This document shows, piece after piece, positions 60,101-64,000 of a stretch of 64,000 nucleotides of DNA; the first letter of the stretch is position 1; every line of letters starts with the position of its first letter. The position numbers and the translations under genes are program-made. The notes below the pieces were generated by a model, which was not told where the DNA came from, searched no databases, and was given only the letters and a program-made list of their open reading frames with translations. The stretch is taken from assembly GCF_001039355.2 (NCBI RefSeq), contig NW_019775787.1:62001-126000 (forward strand), read 5' to 3'. This stretch comes from Lingula anatina. Its lineage: Eukaryota > Brachiopoda > Lingulata > Lingulida > Lingulidae.

Positions 60101-62425
60101 TTACATTGACGGGTATCTAATTTTTACTGTCGGAAGACGGTCAAAAATGGAGGATATATCAACAAAGATAATTTGGAAGACTGTCAAAATATATATCTGG
60201 ATCCGCCCCTGCTATACTACTAGCAGGATTGATCTATCGCTGAGGGGATGCTCACTAAATTGCGTTCAGTTTAAGCAGCTTAAATCTCTGTCTTACCTAC
60301 TAAAGTTGCTAGGGGGTAATTAACTGTGCACACTTAAACTGATCCTGCTAGTACCCCAGGGTAATGGGAATGGTACCTCAGTGGAACAGCAGTTGTACTC
60401 ACCACAATCAGCTCTATAGGCACAGGAACCTTGAGTTTCTTCCTATACCTGGCGTTGATGCATTCCTTCACCAGGATCAGAGTGATCATACACAAGATAG
60501 ACATTATTATGCTCACTATGTTAGCATCTGGCATACCCTTCAATATCTCTATCATAAACTGAAAGTTAAAGATAATATTATGCTATGAAGCTCAATGGTA
60601 TTGTGGCATTCTCATTGCATAAATAATGAAAAATAAAAGTGTGGTGACTAAAATTTACTCCCAGTCCAAGAAAAGTAAAGTATGCCTCTATCAACTTATG
60701 TGTATGCCTTTGTCAACTTCATACTCATTTAGAATTATAAGTACAATAACTGTAAAATTTCCGCTATCTAAACTATGACACCTTCCTTCACTGGAGTTCT
60801 GGTAAATCAAATGCAAACACCTAGCTAAAGCATTCTATTCTACCTTGATGAGTTTAAATGGATTTCCAATCTTGCTACTAGTGACATGAATCCCAAAGAC
60901 TTCTTTGATCTGTGAAGTGACCACATAGAGGGCAGCACCAAGCATGAAACCACTGATCAGAGCATCAGACAAGTAGACCACCATGAAACCAAGGCCAAAT
61001 ATCCCTAAAAACAGCTGGAAATAAAAATCGGTTGCATTATTTTCAACTTTTGATACCACAGTACAGAGTAGCTGAAAAATTATTTTAATACTTATAAAAA
61101 ACATCGTTCAACAAAAAAAAAAAAAAAAAAAAAAAAAAATAGATAAACATCATTTTACATTTGTAATACAGCTGAGACTGAGTCTACACTAATTTGAAAA
61201 AGCAGCTGTTATTAGGAACTTGAATAATTAGTTGGAGATGTCTGCTAAAATCACCCTATTAGCAACTGAAGTCACTCAAGCTAATATTCCGTTTCAGCTA
61301 ACACAAATATTTTCACAAAATCAATGTTTAACTGATGTAAAATAATATTCTTTTTCCACTTTATAATGTTTTGCATTAAAATTTTATAAGCTATCAATCT
61401 TACATAAAAAATTATTAAATTATATCAATCTTTAATAAAAAGCATAAGGTCTCTCATACAAGTACCTGCCACAGCCCTGTGAACATTGCTAGTGAAGTGG
61501 CCACACCCACTTTGAAGAGCACACAATCTGGGTCTGTATTGGTGTCTCCATCACACACCCCCATGGCACTGGTCCCCGTGATACTACCAATACTCCAGTT
61601 CCCTGTGGAATTCTCGGTATTTGAAGCTGGTGGGATGTAGTTGTTTATAGCCTCTCTGTTGACTACTTGCCCCACCATCAGAGATACCACTGCCATTGTG
61701 CCTGGAGGTGGACAAAATGTGACACTTAAAGTGACTGCTTGGGAGAGATACGTATGTTATTTTTAAAAGCTTGTTATTATCATCTTAAATAATCCTGAAC
61801 TCATTTATTAGAAGCTTATAATTCCCTTTCAAATAATTAAAATTAAATGACAATTCTAGCTCAGAAATGTGTTTGGTTAAATGCTGAAGGTAACTGATAT
61901 TTATATATTTTTTTCATTCTTTCTTTCTTTTTGTTGAGGGGGGTCAATAAAGGCAAACTGCTTAAGATGGCATTTAAAATCACAATTTTCTTTTTTGAAT
62001 TTTTTTTTATTGATACTCGTGTGTGTGTGTGTGTGAGAGTGTGTGTGTGCACGCATGCATGTGTGTTAATTCAATAATAACGGCCCCTTAAACATGTAGG
62101 CAGAGGTCTGCATATTTTTCACATGTCTATGTGTAGTACATGTAAGGCACATCATATGTACATGTATCAAAATATCAAATTTATATAACATGTATCAAAA
62201 TATCAAAATTGTATAACCAGGATTAAAATGAACTGGGATGAGTTTTCTACAATTACAACTGTAGGTTACTGTAATAATTGTGGTTACAATTCTAATTCTT
62301 ATAATAAGACTTACCCAAAGAGATATGCTTTGATGATCCAAAGAAAAAGTAAATAACTGATGGGAAGAAGGACACATAGAGGCCATTTATGGAAGGAAGA
62401 CCTGCTAGCAAACCATACGCCATAC
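45265..62425 (-). CDS. SLC26-family anion transporter (5' partial) with tandem-repeat exons in its STAS domain
   Basis: Exons: 62425-62315, 61701-61466, 61014-60844, 60558-60403, 59705-59623, 59122-58969, 58664-58551, 54122-54045, 53496-53401, 53099-52993, 52158-52089, 51413-51207, 50638-50576, 50382-50320, 50016-49954, 48666-48604, 46833-46663, 45947-45893, 45377-45265 (TAG). All phases agree; 723 residues are visible. The membrane domain includes [17 protein letters not shown], a [12 protein letters not shown] segment (the SLC26 TGGKTQ hallmark) and [24 protein letters not shown] follows: [17 protein letters not shown], then [29 protein letters not shown] and [13 protein letters not shown]26 proteins are plasma-membrane chloride/bicarbonate/sulfate/oxalate exchangers or channels; substrate cannot be read here. 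The N-terminus and first membrane helix lie beyond the window. Four 63-nt exons lengthen the STAS intervening loop. Confidence 0.9.
45835..45876. repeat. (CT)n(CA)n microsatellite
   Basis: A CT run followed by about fourteen CA units, directly next to the donor of the penultimate SLC26 exon (intron 18). Confidence 0.9.
46098..46137. repeat. (TG)n microsatellite
   Basis: TG dinucleotide run with one interruption, in an SLC26 intron. Confidence 0.9.
46400..46568 (-). mobile_element. hAT-like MITE, second family, copy 1
   Basis: Reverse complement of the element at 60044-60211. Shared blocks include GGTCTTCTGGAAGAC, CA(A/C)ATTGAC.GGTATCTAATTTT, TGGAAGAC.GTCAAAAATGGAGG and AGATAATTTGGAAGACT. 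Ends are CAAGGGCAAATCCAG and CTGCCCCTG, a degraded form of CAGGGGCGGATCCAG. Confidence 0.7.
47633..48200 (-). mobile_element. Harbinger-like MITE, copy 2, interrupted by a nested element
   Basis: Same family as 43719-43943, inverted. It starts CATCCCATTTCCATAGATTT and ends GGGAAAGCACCC. It is flanked on both sides by TAA (47630-47632 and 48201-48203), a 3-bp target duplication typical of PIF/Harbinger elements. The piggyBac-like element at 47824-48161 splits it. Confidence 0.75.
47824..48161. mobile_element. piggyBac-like MITE nested in the Harbinger-like MITE
   Basis: Exact 16-bp terminal inverted repeats AGGGATAATAACTCTT and AAGAGTTATTATCCCT, flanked on both sides by TTAA (47820-47823 and 48162-48165). 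In the uninterrupted family members the same place reads CTTAATC, so the TTAA target pre-existed. TTAA duplication is the piggyBac signature. 338 bp, non-coding. Confidence 0.85.
48604..50638 (-). repeat. Four tandemly duplicated 63-nt coding exons in the SLC26 STAS loop
   Basis: Exons 50576-50638, 50320-50382, 49954-50016 and 48604-48666 are each exactly 63 nt, phase 0, and encode related 21-mers: [21 protein letters not shown] is the first, and the others keep the pattern A-x-x-x-K-x-x-D-(T/A)-(E/D)-(Q/K)-x-T-x-x-(Q/D)-A-x-x-D-K (written as 20 or fewer fixed positions). The preceding exon ends with a related [14 protein letters not shown] and the following exon begins AEDQTT, so the units arose from the edges of the STAS intervening loop. 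Flanking intron sequence is shared between the two distal units (48350-48560 and 49760-49940), showing exon-plus-intron duplication. Confidence 0.85.
49056..49354. mobile_element. piggyBac-like MITE, second copy
   Basis: Starts AGGGATAACAACCCTTCG after TTAA (49052-49055) and ends CAGCTGTTATTCCT before TTCA, a mutated TTAA. The interior 49260-49340 is the reverse complement of 47840-47910 (CCATTGGTAAGTATGGGAAA block), so the insert is inverted relative to the first copy. Confidence 0.75.
50895..51089. other. Assembly gap (195 N) flanked by duplicated sequence
   Basis: Undetermined bases followed by a 39-base poly-A run (51090-51128). The sequence at about 50820-50894 and 51129-51202 is nearly identical (CAGGTACACATAAACATACA, then AT-rich AAAT repeats). 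It lies exactly where a further copy of the 63-nt exon could be. Confidence 0.95.
51442..51667. mobile_element. Harbinger-like MITE, copy 3
   Basis: 226 bp, GGGTGCTTTCCCAGAGATTT to AAATCTATGGAAATGGGGTG, flanked by TAT on both sides (51439-51441, 51668-51670). It sits 29 bp upstream of the STAS exon acceptor on the coding strand, inside the intron. Confidence 0.75.
54981..57305. mobile_element. 2.3-kb element with inverted ends and GC-rich subterminal repeat arrays
   Basis: Left end CCCAGCTAGAA (54981-54991) and right end TTCTAGCTGGG (57295-57305) are exact inverted repeats. The left arm (about 55010-55260) has a tandem repeat of about 41 bp built on TTTGCAGGAGACTGCAAAGG and GCTGCAATAACTT. 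The right arm (about 56745-57290) is made of CAGACTGCTAGGGGGACTGC-type units plus three hairpins. The AT-rich interior has no transposase. No target duplication was recognised. It lies in the 4.4-kb intron of the SLC26 gene between 54122 and 58551. Probably a non-autonomous DNA transposon of a type I cannot name. Confidence 0.65.
56850..57147. repeat. Three hairpin-plus-octamer units
   Basis: Hairpins at 56850-56883, 56984-57017 and 57093-57126: TGCCAGGGGGACTGCC, CT, GGCAGTCCCCCTGGCA. The first is perfect with 16-bp arms; the others have one to a few mismatches. Each is followed by GCGCGTTCCAAA and an ATGCAAAT octamer at 56897, 57031 and 57140. Confidence 0.85.
57523..57729. mobile_element. 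Harbinger-like MITE, different subfamily
   Basis: Starts GGGCGTATTCACAATCAAAG and ends GAATGCGCTC, with imperfect inverted ends that both carry GTTGATCC. Flanked by TAA on both sides (57520-57522 and 57730-57732). The interior holds a second inverted pair around AACAGATCCACAGATCAAA and GATCCGTGGATCTGTTAG. Confidence 0.7.
60044..60211 (+). mobile_element. hAT-like MITE, second family, copy 2, nested in a diverged GATCGATC element
   Basis: Starts CAGAGGCGGATTTAGG and ends CTGGATCCGCCCCTG, inverted ends of the hAT CAGGGGCGG type. Homologous to 46400-46568. The flanks at about 59985-60040 and 60215-60360 resemble the Harbinger-like family interior (GGATCGATCC, CTAAATTGCGTTCAG, GGGGGTAATTAACT). 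The element therefore seems to have inserted into an older, diverged relative. CTATA is present at both junctions. Confidence 0.65.
62018..62052. repeat. (GT)n microsatellite
   Basis: GT run with GAGA interruption in an SLC26 intron. Confidence 0.85.
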
Positions 62426-62430
62426 CTGTA

Positions 62431-62433
62431 AAA

Positions 62434-62472
<39 letters not shown>

Positions 62473-62474
62473 AT
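62431..62474. repeat. (AAAT)n microsatellite
   Basis: Eleven tandem AAAT units, starting six bases upstream (coding strand) of the acceptor of the first visible SLC26 exon. They therefore crowd its polypyrimidine tract as TTTA repeats. Confidence 0.9.
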
Positions 62475-62904
62475 ATAGTTTCCTTGTATATCATTCCCAT
62501 CTCAATACAAAAAGATATCTGATAGTGTTAGCTGATCAATTACAATATCTACACGATTTCCAACTTTTAGTATACCACATCTGGGTATGGCCCCAGTTCA
62601 AGTCTGTGTGCTGTTTCTCAGTTATCATAAAAAAGGTGATAAAATGCCTGATCATGTATTTGTCAAAATGTTATCTAGAAATGTTTTGTTAGATTTGATT
62701 TTTCAGAATAAAAAAAAAAAATCAATCAATCAATAAATGAATAAAAAGGAATTAAAAAATAACAGCATACTATTGTGATACCAGTAATTATCTCTGGTAG
62801 GTTTACAAACATCATCACCAAATTAAATGCACAGTGTTACAAATCGTTCAGGAAATGAAAAACCTTTTAACCTAATTTTTAGTTACATAAAATCAAAATT
62901 ACAC

Positions 62905-63960
62905 AAGGTAATTTGTGTAGTCAATCTTGGCTCACTTACTGCTGTGGCATCATCAGGCTATCACCTATCATATGATAATTTCTGGTTATGAAACTATGAA
63001 ATATAGCACACTCTGTGCCAAGTTTAAACTGTCTGTGCCAAAAAAAAAAAAAAAAAAAAAATCAACTATACTTGGCCTTTTGGAGCCCAGAGTCTAAGGG
63101 TGCATTCCCAGAGATTTAGATCGATCCAGAGATTTAGATTTAGATTTAGATCGACCTAACTCCCTGGGGGTTCACGCTAAATTGCAGTCAGCCGAGCGCG
63201 CACCATAGTTAATTACCCCCTTACAGCTATTAGTAGGCAGGACAGACGCTTAAGCCGGCTAAGCTGACAGTAATCAAGTAAGACTCCCCACAGGAATAGA
63301 TCGATCTAAAATCTATGGGAATGGGGTCTAAGAATCAATTGATCTGACAGAGAAACACAAAGGTCAGCAATTAACTGGACACATTTACATACGTTTAATT
63401 GCCCATCTTCAATTTTACCAGCAAGGTAATTTGTACAGTCAATCTTGGCTCAATTAATGCCAAGGCATCATCATGCTGTCTTATGATAATTTCTGGTTAT
63501 GAAACTATGAAATATAATACAGTCTGCGCCAAGTTAAAAACTGTCTGTGCGAGTAAAAAAATCCAACTACTATACTTGGCCTTTTGGAGCCCAGAGTCTA
63601 AGAATCAATTGATCTGACACAGAAACAAAGGTCAGCAATAACTGGACACATTTACACACTTTCAATTGAATAGCTTCTGCAAGTAATTTGTACAGTCAAT
63701 CTGGGCTCAATTACTGCAGAGGCGTCATTAGGATATCATATGATTATTTCTGGTTATGAAACTATGAAATATAGCACAGTCTGTGCCAAAATTAGAACTG
63801 TCAGTGCCAAAATTAACTTTAAATTTCCTCTATACTTCTGGACATCATGGTTTCAGAATCAATTGACCTGACACAGAAGCAAAGATCAGTAATTACTAGT
63901 AACTGGAAAAATTTACACAATTTTAATTGCCTTGCTTTAATTTTACTAGCATTTAGCTAA
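62905..63960. repeat. Three tandem units of roughly 260 bp in an SLC26 intron
   Basis: AGTCAATCTTGGCTCA, GGCATCATCA, TTTCTGGTTATGAAACTATG, AAATATA, GTCTGTGCC and AATCAATTGATCTGACA recur in order from about 62912, 63428 and 63690. The first unit is lengthened by the Harbinger-like MITE at 63098-63328. Confidence 0.85.
63098..63328. mobile_element. Harbinger-like MITE, copy 4, with an internal empty-site control
   Basis: 231 bp, GGGTGCATTCCCAGAGATTT to AAATCTATGGGAATGGGGTC, flanked by TAA (63095-63097, 63329-63331). The second tandem unit at 63594-63606 reads AGTCTAAGAATC without insertion, which is exactly the predicted empty target. Confidence 0.85.
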
Positions 63961-64000
63961 AGGCCAGTGCCAACAACGTGGACTGACCCAAGTACCTTCA

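Noticed and set aside
63993-64000. Possible last five bases of the next upstream SLC26 exon (a minus-strand donor-like TGAAG|GTACTT)
   Set aside because: Too short to verify, and the expected residue before GMAYG would be Glu rather than the usual Gln.

Overview
This window is nuclear DNA of an invertebrate animal, most likely a mollusc and probably a bivalve. It is AT-rich. All recognisable genes are split by GT-AG introns with tttcag-type acceptors. It carries PAN/fibrinogen-domain lectin-like genes in tandem, an HSPA12-type chaperone and a mitochondria-eating-protein-like gene; these families are expanded in bivalves. It also holds dense non-autonomous DNA transposons and two assembly gaps. 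The organism call is inference from gene content.

Layout. 3-986 (+) is the last coding exon of an unrecognised basic, Ser/Arg-rich protein. 2656-13151 (-) holds three tandem five-part units, each a complete gene with the same four exons (signal peptide plus PAN-like exon, a 25-nt microexon, a 121-nt exon, and the main fibrinogen-related-domain exon). Remnants of the first gene's tail and of flanking DNA lie between units, so the region grew by segmental duplication. 13992-17389 (-) is a coiled-coil gene with a C-terminal domain like mitochondria-eating protein (Mieap/SPATA18). 19056-22838 (+) is an HSPA12-like Hsp70 relative. 23765-29245 (-) is an eight-exon gene for a small secreted protein that I do not recognise. 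Its exon pair 4-5 is present twice around a sequence gap. 30088-37807 (+) is a complete 16-exon maelstrom gene (HMG box plus MAEL domain, piRNA pathway) with a long disordered tail carrying isolated tryptophans and GRG motifs. 39980-43690 is a satellite-like array of roughly 325-bp units. 45265-62425 (-) is the 3' part of an SLC26 anion transporter gene; its 5' end lies beyond the window.

The strongest unusual features are these. A run of four in-frame 63-nt exons each encodes a 21-residue acidic repeat inside the SLC26 STAS domain. The maelstrom tail is built from phase-1 exons, most holding a single Trp. One fibrinogen-domain gene is a mosaic of its two neighbours. Several MITE families are visible (Harbinger-like with TAA/TAT duplications, piggyBac-like with TTAA, hAT-like), including one nested insertion and one internal empty-site control. 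A 2.3-kb element has hairpin arrays and repeated ATGCAAAT octamers.

Exon boundaries were placed by eye from reading frame, splice consensus and family similarity. All joins given keep an open frame, but none is backed by transcript data.
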